Of a stretch of DNA of 64,000 nt, positions 1-14,488 are shown piece after piece. Both the position numbers and the translations under genes were made by a program. Each line of letters starts with the position of its first letter. Position 1 is the first letter of the stretch. The DNA comes from Mya arenaria (Eukaryota > Mollusca > Bivalvia > Myida > Myidae), in the NCBI RefSeq assembly GCF_026914265.1, contig NC_069124.1, positions 25,616,489-25,680,488 on the forward strand, in the 5' to 3' direction. The notes beneath the pieces are model-generated. The model had not been told where the DNA came from and did not search any database. It was given only the letters and a program-made list of their open reading frames with translations.

Positions 1-144
1 AGATCCTGTCCTTCCGGCACGTGCTGGTGGAGGCCCCAACAAGGTCGTACCCATCGGCACACGTGAATGAGGCCCGGGTGGTCTTACCGTCCGTGGATAG
101 CGTAAAATTACCGCTCGCTGGGACCTCGAGGTCCGGGCATTGGA
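1..144 (-). CDS. CCP domain 16, cut by the window edge
   Basis: Acceptor TTTCAG, phase 1. Motifs: CPDLEVPASGNFT, TDGKTTRASFTC, GYDLVGASTSTC; the closing tryptophan and fourth cysteine lie beyond base 1. The 12-residue TDG-to-Cys spacing is that of the 'a' position, so the three-domain period continues off the edge. Confidence 0.82.
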
Positions 145-2637
145 CTGAAATGTTTGATAGAATAATACGAATTATTTGAAGCATGAGAAGGGAATGCAAG
201 GTGGTATATGTAAGAGTGACACCAGCCCCAAATTTCTCGAACAACCATATGTCCCTGAAAACACTTCAGTATCAAGCAAAGCTCACCTTTTGGTTTTTGT
301 ATAAATAAAGGTGTTTAGACTTTAACTGAAAATTATGATAAACTTTGTTTTGGTTTATAACTTTATAAGATCTAGTTTAATTAATCATCATTGGATGAAT
401 AAAAAAGATCGATAAGCTTGTTACGCTTCAGAGTTTTCGAGAAATTGGACCATTATCTTACCATCTCTTCTACTAAGTTTACTTACTGGACATAATGATC
501 CAGTTACGCACATCACTGAGGTAACGATAGGCCATAGCAAGATACTATAGTTCCCTATAGTGGTGTCTATCGATGTTCAAGATTTATAACGAAATACAAC
601 ATCTTGCAAACTAAAATAATAACCGCATGTGGGGGCGACAGAGCTCCATTGTCCATCCTGCTGGCAGTAACTGACCACTGCTCCGCTGATGGTGTACCCG
701 ACGTCACAGAAATAGTCGGCGTACGTCTGCAGGCCGTCCGTGGATAGCGTGAAATACCCGTCTGTAAGGTCTAGAACTTGAGCGCATTGTGCTGCAAATA
801 TAAATACCCAGAGCATGACTTTAGAAGCATTGCTTGTACAAAAACAACATTTGAAACTATTTTTGTGTGAAGGACAATGAAACAATACAATTCCAAACAC
901 TGTGCACATTTTCTTCAGCTGAGCACCCTAAAACAGTAGGCTTACCACAAGCCGGTTCCGTGCCCATCCAACCGGTTCCATTATCAGAGCACATCCTAAC
1001 TGAGTCTCCCGTTAACGTGTAGTTAACGTCACACCCGTATGTCACTTCCGTCCCGTCGTCTGACTTGATGTAGCCGTTCGCCGGTGCCTCTGCCGACTGG
1101 CAACCTATTGAACACAAACATTTAACAATGGATATATCACGCATGTTCTTGTATAATACAAGCTGCATTCATTGATTTCCGTAAAGCCTATGACAAGACT
1201 AACAGAAGAAAACATTCGAATTATTTATTTGATATTTATAGAGATACTAAGATAACATAATGTTGTAAGTATTGAAGTCCCCACATATTACTGCGTTTCT
1301 TTTTATGTGCAGGAGAAAGTGGCCATTTTACATCTTGGTGGTCTAGACAGGGTTACATCTTATTTCCAGTCCTTTTCTATTGGCAAAAAATGATCGTAGA
1401 GGATTTACACTTTTCTCATTTTACTTCATGTAGCTAAGCCTTCCGAGCTTCCAAATCAAGTGTTTGCAACATATTTGTCTTCAACTTACTGCAAATCGGT
1501 GTAGGGTTAGTCCATGTACCGCCCGACTGACAGACCGAGGTATTGTCCCCGGTCATATAATAACCCTCCGCGCAAGAATACATAACTGTCGTGATCTGTC
1601 CGTTCGTCTCCTGAATGGCGTTTCCACTTTGAAGTGTTACTAGATCGTCACATTTCACTGCAAACATGCAATGATTAAGTTAAAGATGTTAAGATAATAC
1701 CGCTTAGGAGTACAAGAGTGAATGCTAAAGTATCACGTTTGAATACTACACATTTGAGGGTAAAAAATGTAGTCGGTTCAGAAATATGACTTGTGCACAA
1801 CTGATAATCCACAATATTATGTGTTCCTGAGCAACGAAAATACAAATTACACATGCATAACATAAAACTCTAAATACAAGTGATGACATTTACCACAGGA
1901 CGGCGAGTTACCGCTCCACACACCCGAAGTATCGCACGTCAAAACTGACGTCCCTGTCATTGTGTGGCCGACGTCACAGGCGTACTCGGCGCTCGATATT
2001 AGACCGTCCGTGGATACAGTCACCATACCGTCCGTTATAGTGGGGACTGTACTACACGATTCTAAATTTACAAAGGTAATGTATTTGGCTTGCAATGACG
2101 GAGTTATTTTGCTCCAACCGTAAACGACATGTCATATTTCGCTCGAAGTTTATATCGACCATTGTCGCCAAAATAGTACTTCAAAGCTGTTTCATAGGCG
2201 CGTAAATACAAAATCAAATTATCTTGAAAAAAATTTTTTCTTGATTCCAACGAGACATAAACAATAGTATCTTAATTATCCAAATGGTGCAAAGAAAATA
2301 GATGCACACTAACTGCACTCGGGGGACGGGCTACTCCATCCAGACCCATCCGTCTGGCACGTTACTTCCGGTGAACCTAAGAGGTTGTATCCGGCCTCGC
2401 ACTCGAATTCTGCGTGACTTCCGTTTGCCCACATGGACCCGTTGGTAGGGACAAGAGGGGCGTCACATACTGATAAGAACAAATGAATAATATTTGATAG
2501 ATGTAAAAAAGGTTTTAATTTTGAAAAGGTACTTTATATAGTTGTCAAAGCTTGAATGACATCCAAGTATTATTCACAATCGAAACTCAAGTTACATGTT
2601 TATATCCTCGTCATTTTCATCATCATCGTCGTCGTCG

Positions 2638-2700
<63 letters not shown>

Positions 2701-5700
2701 ACAACAACAACAACAACAACACCAGCAGTAATAGAAGCAACTCAAATGCTGAGCAAGGTCAAATCTAAGTCTCTTAAATCGTCTGCTTTACAATTTGTGT
2801 TTTACATGTTTCACTCAGTACGCGTCATTAAAATCAACGTCAAACTTACGACAATCTGACGTTCCCGCGCTCCAAGCACCGTCAGTTCCACACGTCAACG
2901 TTGTCTCCCCGCTCACAACGTAACCGTCCGGACAGACGTACGTCGCCGTGGTCGCTAGGCCGTCAGTGGTCAAATTTATATACGCAGTACTGATGGAAAT
3001 AGTGGGTAAAACGGGACAGGTCACTAAAATAAAGAAGGTCAATCAAAAGGGATGGTGGCAGCAAAAATATATTTTAATTGTTCTGCATCTAGTGTTCTCA
3101 ATAGCAATTGATACTTCTTACATCACATGGCAGTTTTTTTAGAACGGTGACATGAACATTTTGCCTGCATAATATGCTTCACGTACAAACACATGTGCTC
3201 AACAAAGTGCAACAAGCGATGATGGATGTATATGAATGAAACGTAGTTTAAGATTCACATATTCTTTATTGATTTTTTTTTTCATTTTATGATTTAATGC
3301 GATTTTCCGTGAACAAATGCTCCGTTCTGATGAGTCTTGCTGGATGTTAACAATATACATGTATGTAATCTTACTAAGCGCCATATCCGATTATACTACA
3401 CATAGAAAATGCTGAGTGGCACACTATTTATAACAGACCACATGATGGACTCTGTGCCGTCCACGTTCCGTCTTCCGTGCACGTGGGCTGGGAGTCGCCG
3501 TCCAGACTCGAACCAACACTGCACGTGTAAAGGGCGGTGGTTTGCGTTCCGTCCGTTACCAGTGTGACGTCACCGGAAGCGGGCGTGGTAAGATTCTCGC
3601 ATTTCGCTGTAAATGTTAGTTATATAAACGTTTATTTAGAATAATACATACACATGCATTCTGCTAAATCTATTCTGACCCACGACGAGGTATCTCCGCC
3701 TCATGAAATACATTTTAACTTCTAAACATTAGAACAATTCGCAATGTAAATAAAATATTTGTTTTTAGGAATTAAAGGTCAACATGTAAAATAAGGTGAT
3801 TTTCTGGGGGCTTTTGAAAAAGGCAACATTTTCAAAGTACAAACCGCATGCCGGGAAGAATATGAAATAGAATCGATATGAGTGAAGACCATTTTAAAAC
3901 CACCGTTACATGTTGACACACGTCACCGATGGACCGTCGTCGTAAAGAGAAATATTACAAATAACATGTACTTACTGCAGTTGGGATATTTTATGGCCCA
4001 GCCGCCACCGTCCGTGTCACAGGAAATAGTTTGTGTTCCCGTCATGGTGTAGCCTCCGTCACACGTATACGTCACCGATAGGCCGTTAGAGGCGAGGGTG
4101 AAGTTACCGCCTGTGGGGACCGGTGGATCCTCACAAACTATAGTGAAAGCAAGTGGAACTCATGTAACAGTTTATGTTTTCAAAGGTGGTAGGCAAATGG
4201 TTATGTGGAAGTCCTACCAAAACGAACTCGCACCAGATTTGGAGAAGTCGTTACAAGTACATAATATTGTTCAAGCCTTAAAAGGGAAATTGTTTAAACA
4301 ATAATGTAGGGATAAATTCCAGTCTAAAAAGCAAAGCAAATCGCGAAATTTCGTTAAATTGGGTTTTAAATATTACTTTATGTTCTTAATTGTACAACAC
4401 AACTGGTCAACGACAATTAACATCGGAAAATCAGATTTCTTTTTATTACGCGTCGAAAAAAATGGAGATTCGTGGGGTTTTGCCAGATAGGGTCGGGTTG
4501 CTTTAAACACAGGTATTGTTTAAGGCCTTAGATGCTAAGTAAAAGCCCCAATATGGTGAGATCAAATGCAGGTTGGCAAATGTCACAGAGGGATATCACG
4601 TGGTGGTTAGAGACAAATTAGCCATTTAATCGGTTAGTTTGTATCCACCATTTCTTATATAGTTATCTATTGTTTCTGTCGTATATCATCTAGATAGAAT
4701 CGCACTAAGCACAATTAAAAAATAGTTTCATGTACACCAAAACAAGACAAATATATTTTGTTCTTACCACAGTCAGAAGGACCAGAATCCCAGCTGCCGT
4801 CCGACCCACACGTCAGTATGGGGGAACCTTTCACCTGGTAGCCGGCTGGACAGTTGTACGTTGCAAACGTCGCTGTACCATTGGTGCTCAGGGTAACGTT
4901 TCCGGCTGTGACTGATAGCTGGGATAGGTCATCGCACGATTCTTAGAAAAAAAGATTCTTTAAATTTCCATTCACTTTTTTCTAATCAAGGGGGGTAATT
5001 AGGCAACAATGAGTTATAGTTCATGTATTACACACACATATTGTACGCGGTTTATTCTTAGCTCAAATCAACCCCTGCTTTTTGTTCTGGAATGACCTGA
5101 AAGAAGCAATTGAGTGATATAAACTTCTTACACTATCACCGTAAAACGTAACATTTTTATTTGGTTAGATATAGGTAAGGAGAGGGTAGAGGAGGTAAAG
5201 TAGAAAGGAGAGGGTAGAGGAGGGAAAGTAGAAAGGAGAAGAGGGGAAGTAAAATGAAATAGAAAAGGGTAGACGATGGGAAGTATAAAGGAGAGGGTAG
5301 AGGAGGGGAAGTAGAAAGGAGGGGAAGGAGAGAAAGGAGATAGTAGAGGAGGTGAAGTAGAAAGGAGAGAGTGGAGGGGAAGTAGAAAGGAGAGGGGAAG
5401 TAGAAAGGAGAGGGTAGAGGAGGGGAAGTAGAAACGAAATAGGAGAAAGAAGAAGAGGGGAAATAGAAGAGGGGAAATAGGAAAGGGTAGAAAAGGGGAA
5501 GTAAAAAGGAGAGGGTAGAGGAGGGGAAGTAGAAAGGTAGAAGAGGGGAAGTAAAAAGGAGAGGGTAGAGGAGGGTAAGTAGAAACGAGAGGGTAGAGGA
5601 CAGGAAATAGAAAAGAGAGATGGATGGGAAGTAGAAAGGAGAGGGTAGAGCAAGGGAAGTAGAAAGGAGAGGGTAAAAGAGGGGAAGTAGAAAGAAAAGG

Positions 5701-8700
5701 GTAGAGGAGGGGAAGTAGAAACGAAATAGGAGAAAGAAAAATAGGGGAAATAGAAGAGGGGAAATAGGAAAGGGTAGAAAAGGGGAAGTAGAAACGAGAG
5801 GGTAGAGATAACGAGTTGGAGAAGAGGAAAAAGAGATGGGAAGGAGAGAAATTTAGTTTTTGTATTAATAAAGGCTCTCGTAGCATGCGCGACCACATAC
5901 GCTGTACGATTGGAAAAGATAGAAGAGAAACAGATCTCGTACCATGCACGACCACACGTACGAGTGATGGCTATCAGTCTGAGAGCCAGGCTCGAAAACC
6001 AGCACCGCCAGTTCCCGTTCAAATTCGTCCAAGATATGAAACCCTGGGGGAAATTTTCTCATGACTCGAACTTTCAGGTTTAAATGGCGAAATTCTATAT
6101 CAGTTTCCGTGGAAATGCTTTTGTTATAAATTCACGCAGTCGCACACAAAAAGCGTACATATTGTAATATCATATTTTCACAGCATTATTCTGGAATGAC
6201 AAGTATTCAAAAATCAACTAATTGTCATATTTTTCCGATAAAGTAATATTTTTCTGCTTCCGGTTTTTTCTATAGTCAATTTATATTATTTATACATGTT
6301 CTATAAATAAATTTATTATAATAATAACAATGCTTTACTGTAGCGCGTTTGGCTTTTGGCACCTTTTTCCACTACAATGAAAGGTGCGAATAAAGGGCCA
6401 TGAATTAAATGAAAAAATGAAACTTAAGTTTAATACATACTGGCAGTATATGTACAATTTATCTTACTATTTAATGTATAACGCTTGAAATATGAAGAAA
6501 TCATTATATTGAACAATTGTACGTCTCAACATATATGTTTTTCTCGACGACATGATTTTTGTTTTGATTTTTGTTTTCAAACTGTCACGTATCAGTGCAC
6601 CATATCATTGGGAGGACTGTTCAAAACTTTGTTAATGTTAACGTCATCGTTGCAAACATTTTACTGCTCTGGAAGATAAATCGAAACACTTTTGATCTGA
6701 TGTGGTCCTAACACGAGTTCAGAGAACTATTTAAGCAGTATTTGTTTTATTAAAATGTAAACATACGGCATATAGGGGCTTCAGAAGATGTGGACCACGT
6801 CCCGTCTGGCTGACAAGTGGCCGTCCCTCCACCGGAAAGGGAGTATCCGACACCACACAGGTACTGGGCCGTCGTCTCGGTGCCGTCTGTACTCAGCTGG
6901 AGACTTCCGGATGCAGGGTCCGTCAGGTCTTCACATTTGCCTGAAAGGGTTCATTCTTGGGATGCACACATACAATTTACACTGATCACTGTTGTTCATG
7001 TTCATATGTCTATCTATATATAATGATTCCATAAGTCTAAAGATAATCGGACCGTCAAGTAAATTTAGTGTTGATTGTTACAGCCTTTGAAAAATACAAC
7101 GTGGGCCCGGACCTACCATGCCTATTGGAGCTACGCTGGTGGTTGAAGCATTACAGTGCGGTTACTTACTACAGTTCGGATACGAAATCTGCCAACCCCC
7201 GCCCTCCGTGTCACAGGCTATCTCTGACGTTCCATCCATTGTATACCCGGCCCCGCACGTAAACGTCACAGTTAGGCCGTCACTCGATACCTCGAACGAG
7301 CCGCCGTCAACGGGCGCAGGTGGATCACATACTGGGAAAGGAAATCACAGCCAGTTTAAACTGCACTCTCACAGATATACCATTTTTACAACTTTTTATA
7401 TTTTTTGTCTTGGAAAGAGCATGTTTTGGCGTAAATATCTGCAAACCAATGATAGAAGATTGCTGACAAAAGATCAGATCGCAGATGTTCATATTTCCAT
7501 ACGAAAATTAATGTTTTGTAGCTTAAACCGTTACTTACGGTTTTAAGAAAAAAATCATAAAACATCATTTTTTGAACTTAAATATAAAAATCTGCGATCC
7601 AATTTTTTGTCAGCAGTCTTACATAACTGGTTTCCATGGATTTTCGCAAAAATTGGCTCGTTCAAGACAGAAAATAAAAAAGTTGTCAAAACGTTCAATT
7701 TGTGAGAGTGCAGCTTTAAGAAATCCGTTCAACAAATGAACTAGATCTCTGATAGCTTCATCAACCTTAATGCTGAATTGTGATGTCTGGTGGCCCATAT
7801 GCAATTTTGGTATCATGTGAAAGGTATTTGCTGGCTGACTATTTACATCTTAAATAAATGACCAAAACTACTTCATACATACAGTTATTGCAGTTTGAAT
7901 ATTTGCTCTTTATTTAAACTGAAATCAGATTTAAATGTATCATTTCGAAATAAAAGAGGCTTGAAATGACTGTATTGTTATAATGTTTTTGGTAAATATT
8001 TTACATTTCCATCTCTTGCACACAAATCACGTTCAAACGATATCAAACTTATATGGGTGACCAGGCATCTATAGTTCACACATTCGAGGGTCGTATTCCT
8101 TAAAGCTGCACATTCACTGATGGACCGTTTTGAAAACTGTTGAAAACTTTTTACTTTTTTGGTTTTTGCTTGGAATGAGCCAATTTTAGCGCAAATGTCT
8201 GAAAACCAGTGATAAAAGACTGCTGACAAAAGATCAGATCGCAGTTTTTCATATTCACGTTCAAAATTGATATTATGGCTAAGAAAAATGTATTTTTAGG
8301 CAGTATTCCAAACAACTGAGATCTGTTCTATTGTGAATCCTCTTAAATGAGTAAATTAAAGGCATTGCTACCAAAATCAACTGATTCTGAGACAAAAACT
8401 AAAAAAGGTCAAAACTGTCTCTGACTTTGGACAAACTGAGAGCAATACGATGAGGTATACAGAGATGGTAGCAATATGTAATGGGAAGGGTCTGCATGTT
8501 ATTCATTGTAGGCGGTTTTCTACACATATTTCTATAAACTCATAACGTGTATGTGAAGTATATAGATACGATTAAAATGAGCTTTCATATAGCTTGCAAT
8601 ACAAGTACATGTAGACTAACCACAGTCAGAAGTTTCTGCGCTCCAGTTGCTGTCGGTCCCACATGTCAACGTGGACTCGCCGGTAACGACGTAGCCGTCG

Positions 8701-11700
8701 GGACAGGAGTACGTTGCTGTTGTTGTAAGGCCGTCAGTAGCGACGGTCAAATTTCCCGTGCTGACAGATATAGCAGGTAGAGAGGAACAACTAACTGAAA
8801 GCAGAAAGAAACGCTTTTTGCGATTGTCTTATCCAATGTGCTATAAAATTGGCATAACGCTATATATTATTATAAAGTAAAAAGTAACGTCGATAAAAAA
8901 AATTGAAAATCACTTACTCGAATGAGCGATCATATTCGTTATCATTTTTATTACAAACAAATTAGCTGGAAAGCATCCGACACCTAGGCTGACTGGCGTA
9001 TGACAAGTGGTGGAATCCTTCCTATCAACCTATGGTGGGGGTCACAGATAAAATTAACGTTGGACATCTCTTTTGACGTTAAATGAATCTATTAAAAAAT
9101 TACCACATATAGGTTCACTGACATCCCAACTGCCTGACGTCTGACAAGTAGCGGCGTATTGGCCATCCATCGTGTAATACGGATCACATGTAAACGTGAC
9201 GGTTGACGTCACTCCAGTCGACGTTAAATGAACGTTCAGACCAGACGTTGCCGTCAGCTCGTCACACGGGTCTGAAAGGCAATAACATTTTGAATGGTTC
9301 TAATTTGAAGGGGTAGAAAAAAAGTTTTGGTCAATGCATTTTAACGCCGACGACAATGACACGAATGAGACAATTATTCGCCTATTTCTTAGAAAACTGA
9401 CAAAGTTAAATGGTAATAGAATGGAGGAGGGATTTGATTAACACAAAAACAAACTCACTGCAAGTCGGTTCAGATCCGGACCAACTATTGTCTGCCTGGC
9501 ATTCCCTCGTCTGAGCGCCCACGAGAACAAATCCGACGTCACAACTGTATGTTAAAGTTGTCCCGTCGGTAGATACCGACATCGTACCATTGGCGATGGA
9601 AGACGGCAGTATACAGGCTGCGAAGAAAGGCACAGTATAAAAAAACAAAAAAAAAACAATAATGACTTTACTGAAGAAATCACCATGCAGTGTACAGTGT
9701 CTACGATAAATCGCCTAAAATGAGAGTTCTAACTTTCGCGAGTTTTTGGAAATCAGTTACAGTATACATCCCAAAAGTGAGCAACTTTTCATACTTCAGT
9801 ATTCACTTAGAAATTTCAACTGATTTGTTTTGTGTTAAAATTGTCGGACACAGTTTCAATAAATATAATCAAAGTACCGAAAGCACTAAAGGTTAGGACT
9901 GGTAATCAATATTGGTCTTAACTGCATCCAAAAACAATGTAGCTAATCGGGTAACTTGTTGTTAATAACTGACCAACAGTGTGAATGAAGTCAATAAAGC
10001 ATGACCATAAATTAACTAAAGTTGTGTATTTAATACCACCCTGTGAGTCAATAGAATGCAATTAACATTGTGTTGCAACTATCTGTGTACATATTGTCTT
10101 GCTCTTTGTTTATGGTGCTTTTCACGGGCTATTTTGTTGGACGTTCGATAAGGACAAGCATATGCTAGCACGTGTGTGGTACGTTCATGCAGGTGCACGT
10201 GTATATACATCAACCTACTGCAAGTTGGGTCCTCATCTGTCCAAGTATGGTTAGTCTGACAGACCCGAGTTTGAGGCCCGGCCAGCGAGTACTGATCCGT
10301 GCACGTGTAACTGGCCGTGGTCACTGCACCGTCTGTACTGATCGTCACCGTTCCACCGGAAGGGGCCGTCACCGCGGGGCAGGTGACTGTTATTTTGAAA
10401 TGACAGAACGTTTTAGCGGCAATTTAAGCTCATTAACACATGCACTGTTCAGAAGAGAAAAAAATCGTTCAGTTAACTGACGTTAGAGGTTAGAAAGTGT
10501 GATGGTCTCTTTTTAGATGAAATGCTAATTATATTAAATACAGAACAGAACATAACATAATTTTATTCGACGTATACCAACAAGGTACATAGTCATAGAA
10601 TATAAATACATGTATATAACGTGAAATCAACATGTCACTAAATACAGATTCAATACAAGCAATGTCTATATGTAGATATGAATAATTGTCATACGTGAAA
10701 AAAATATAACATGCAAATGATAAAATATGAGGATGAGCTGATATAAACTAATCACTATGTGTAATGGAAGTTCTATGTTTTAGAGCATCTTTTATATATT
10801 TGGATCATTTAAATACAGTATTTTTGTTGTCTTACAGTTCTATGAACTTGTACATGCTTGGTCTGACATAAAAATATGTTTAATGTATTTCCTTCAGATG
10901 TCATTATAACAAGGACATATTAATATTATATTAAGTAATTATGAACTATTTTTACTTACTGCAGGATTCTTCTGTAAAATAAAATAAAATGGAATTAAAC
11001 TTCAAAGCATTGACATAATATATTTTCAATTGAAATAGCGCTTGATAATGGTTTTAAAGCACAAATAACTTATTTTAACCATTGTCGGATTCATCAAGTG
11101 CACTACCTTGAGTCAGGGCCAGTGTTGCAGTCGCTGTCTCCCCACAGCGTCTTGGTGCCACTGAAGCACTCGTGCCGTCCGCTGATATTGCCTATAAACA
11201 CACATACGAGAGTAATATCAGTATTGAAATTTAAAAAAAAAAGAAGAAAAGAAAACAGAAATATAAACTCAAAACAACCCATCGGAATGTTACTGAGTGA
11301 CAGAAAACAATGTTTGGACATGTAAATACACGGTCCTTTCAGAATATTAAAGTATAGTTACGAGGCGTCTGATTTGATTAAAATTGAAAAAATAATTTCT
11401 GGAATCTGCGACCTATGTGTTGACAGTCAAGTGTGGTACCACTAGACCACGAACCCGCCGAGGTGCCTCTAAAAGGTATTAAAATATTTCCCCTTGTGGT
11501 ACCCATCCGCTTAAAATATAAACCAACCAAAACGTTGTATTTGTTGTGCTTTATATACATCATTTGATTGGTCTAAAATCTATATCTATCTTATACAGCT
11601 AAGCCGAAAACATAAGATTTCCTTGGTACATAAATCTACTTTAATCCTTTTTATGACAACAATGGACCTTGTCCTTTTTTCTGATTTTTGCAATAAACTT

Positions 11701-13080
11701 TGAGGAAGATTTCACAAATAAACATAACTTTGCGTTTTTATTCAAAATTTTGAGTAGTGCTTATCGACACCCTGAATGTTTAACTGTACCAGTACACGTG
11801 TTTGTTTGTTTTTTAAAAACCACATATGTTCCTAAAGATCGAACATTTTGGAACAAAGGATTATTTTGTTGTATTACTCGAGAATAATTGGTTTACCAAA
11901 CATGAGAACCTATACACCGTGGACTCATCGATGTCGGCGTCCGCGTCGATGCCGTTGTATACGGTGACGTAATAGGCGTCTCCGACTGGTACATTGTCCA
12001 CGCACCAAACCGTGGGGGAGACTGGAAATAATGTGTTCGGGAGTATGATTAGCAGTCGTGAATAGAGGAATTGATATAATAATATAGGTTGCTAAAACTT
12101 TCAACTAATTATTATGCATCAATCACCTATAAATGTTTCCCCGGCAGGCGCCGTGGGCAAACCGAGGCATTTGGACGAACAGGTTTTGTTGTATAACCCC
12201 TTTCTCCCGGAGCAATTTAATAAACGAAAATCCTGTTGTCGGTAATTTTTAAGGCATCAGAACAATTTCGAAGAAAACCCCGGCCAAGTCGATTTCCCAC
12301 TTGGCGGTCTCAGCGGGCCTGTCTCAAAACCGTCTTTCACCCACCATCTTAAATAAATTGACTGTTTTGACATGTTTTGCCAATCATTAATTGTATTCTA
12401 GATAAAATAAAGTGCTTCTAGCCTGTTGCTTATTTTCATCTAAAAATAAGGCATATCATAGTGAAATTCATGCACCATGTTAGTTTATGTGAGTGAACGT
12501 GTACTCAATACAAACAAGCAATATTTACCAGAGTTTGCAACATCGGATTTGCACGTGTCAAACGTCATTTGAGATGTGTCCGTACACATGTCAAGCGCTT
12601 TACCCGTGCACGAGACCGGGACACCCGTGCCCACTGTCGAATGGGAGAAGGAATAATCTCCAAGCGTCACGTACGGGCAGTCTACTTTACTACCGACTGG
12701 ATTGGCTGAAAATAAATGTATGGCAACAAAATATTTAGAATCTAATAATGTGCCAATTGTTCAGAACGTTGTTGAACGTCTTGAACGTGATCGTTGTCAA
12801 CTGCTCGGGAAGTTAAACATATTTGAGACTCTTATTTGAGTTGAACTTGTTTATATTTTCATATGTGAACACATCATCAAATAATTCAGGTTTAAAAGTT
12901 AACGACGATATCGTTTATCATATTGTTAACAAAGTTCTGAACAATTGGCCCAATAATGTATCTGATCAGATATAAATGGTTCCTACAAACAAATTCTGCA
13001 CCTCATTATAGAAGTATTTAAAGGCCCAGTTAAATCCTTCTATAAAGCCCCCCCCCCCCTAAAAAAATAAAAATATATTA

Positions 13081-13115
<35 letters not shown>

Positions 13116-14325
13116 AAATAAATAAAAAATAACATAAATAAAGAAGAAAAAAAGTGTATTGTACACAAACTCTGTGTTTTGATCTTAGCCTTATTGCCTA
13201 ATAATTGTCTTTTCAGATCTCCGATCTGAGTAGCCTACTGTGCAGTTTTTGAGGTTTTATTGTAGAAATGGACCCTAAATGGCCCAGAGCCAATAAACAA
13301 ATAAACAGGAAATTGGCCCCTACTGTGACATCAGTGCAATCAGCAGAAGATGCCCAGCACAATAGGGGATTGTCATTCCAAACATTCCTTAAACTAGGCC
13401 TTTAAGTTATAGAAGTTTACTTTTAGATGTTGTGTCGTTATACGTTTTGTGTCTTGATAACGCTGTTGCTAGATATATCAGTAAGGCCCCCAAAAAATAA
13501 TTGTTTCTAGGTAGGGTTGGTAGGGATTTTTTTTTCCAAAATCTGTCGTAAGTTCAGAGTGTTTTCTTGCACATGGCAGTCTTTCCTACATTACTGTCAT
13601 TGCCTGACTTTGTTTTATCATATAAACAATAATTCTGAATAAAATCTGCATTTATCCTCCCTTCGTAACTCTCTATTCGCTAACGAATATTTTTTTTGCT
13701 CAGAAACGGAAAAAAATAGTTAGGGTCGGCGCATTTTTATAGGTAGGGTCGGGTTACCCGAAACAGACATATTTTTTAGGCCTAACTGAGGACGAATTAA
13801 CGGTGCATTTCTCACCCTGTTGTTGCAACGTATTAATTAAACAACAAGATGTATCGCAACCTGCTAGTACAGTATACCACGTAATAAATAGGTCATATAT
13901 GCTACATCGGAAGGCAATATATTGCTTAAAATAAAGACTTAAATCAAAGATAACTTTTCTTTTACAACACCATTTTAAATGAGCAGGGCAGTGTTAAAGA
14001 GCCCCGCATTTGTTTTATTACCGACATTTGATAAAGTCATTAGTTTCATCAAACACTTCGACAAACCTGTTTCCAAAATCATGTTTTGACAGTGCTCAGT
14101 CAGACGGCCGTATTGTGAAAAGGTTTGTCGAAGTGTTTAAAGAAATTAAACTCCCAATCAAACTCTGGTGAAAGACCGAAGGCAGGGCTCCGTAAGCGGC
14201 GAAGACTGCGCTTTGTTTTATTTAAAATGGTGCGGAAATAGGAAATTTATCTTTGTTTAAAGTCTTAATTCGAGGCAAAATATTGCCTTCCGAATAAATA
14301 GATAAATAAATAAAGAAAGAAAGAA

Positions 14326-14393
<68 letters not shown>

Positions 14394-14429
14394 AAAAAAG
14401 AAAAGAAAGAAAGAAAGAAAGAAAGAAAG

Positions 14430-14488
<59 letters not shown>

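Noticed and set aside
5128-6022. Minus-strand frames of 275 and 285 codons (LPSPFYFPSSTLS repeats)
   Set aside because: Translation of the first polypurine tract; two overlapping frames with the same kind of repeat.
7118-7546. Plus-strand 142-codon frame
   Set aside because: Shadow of the CCP5 exon on the other strand plus a foldback element. Other plus-strand frames over CCP exons (for example 4730-4915, 6788-7023 and 8547-8780) are shadows too.
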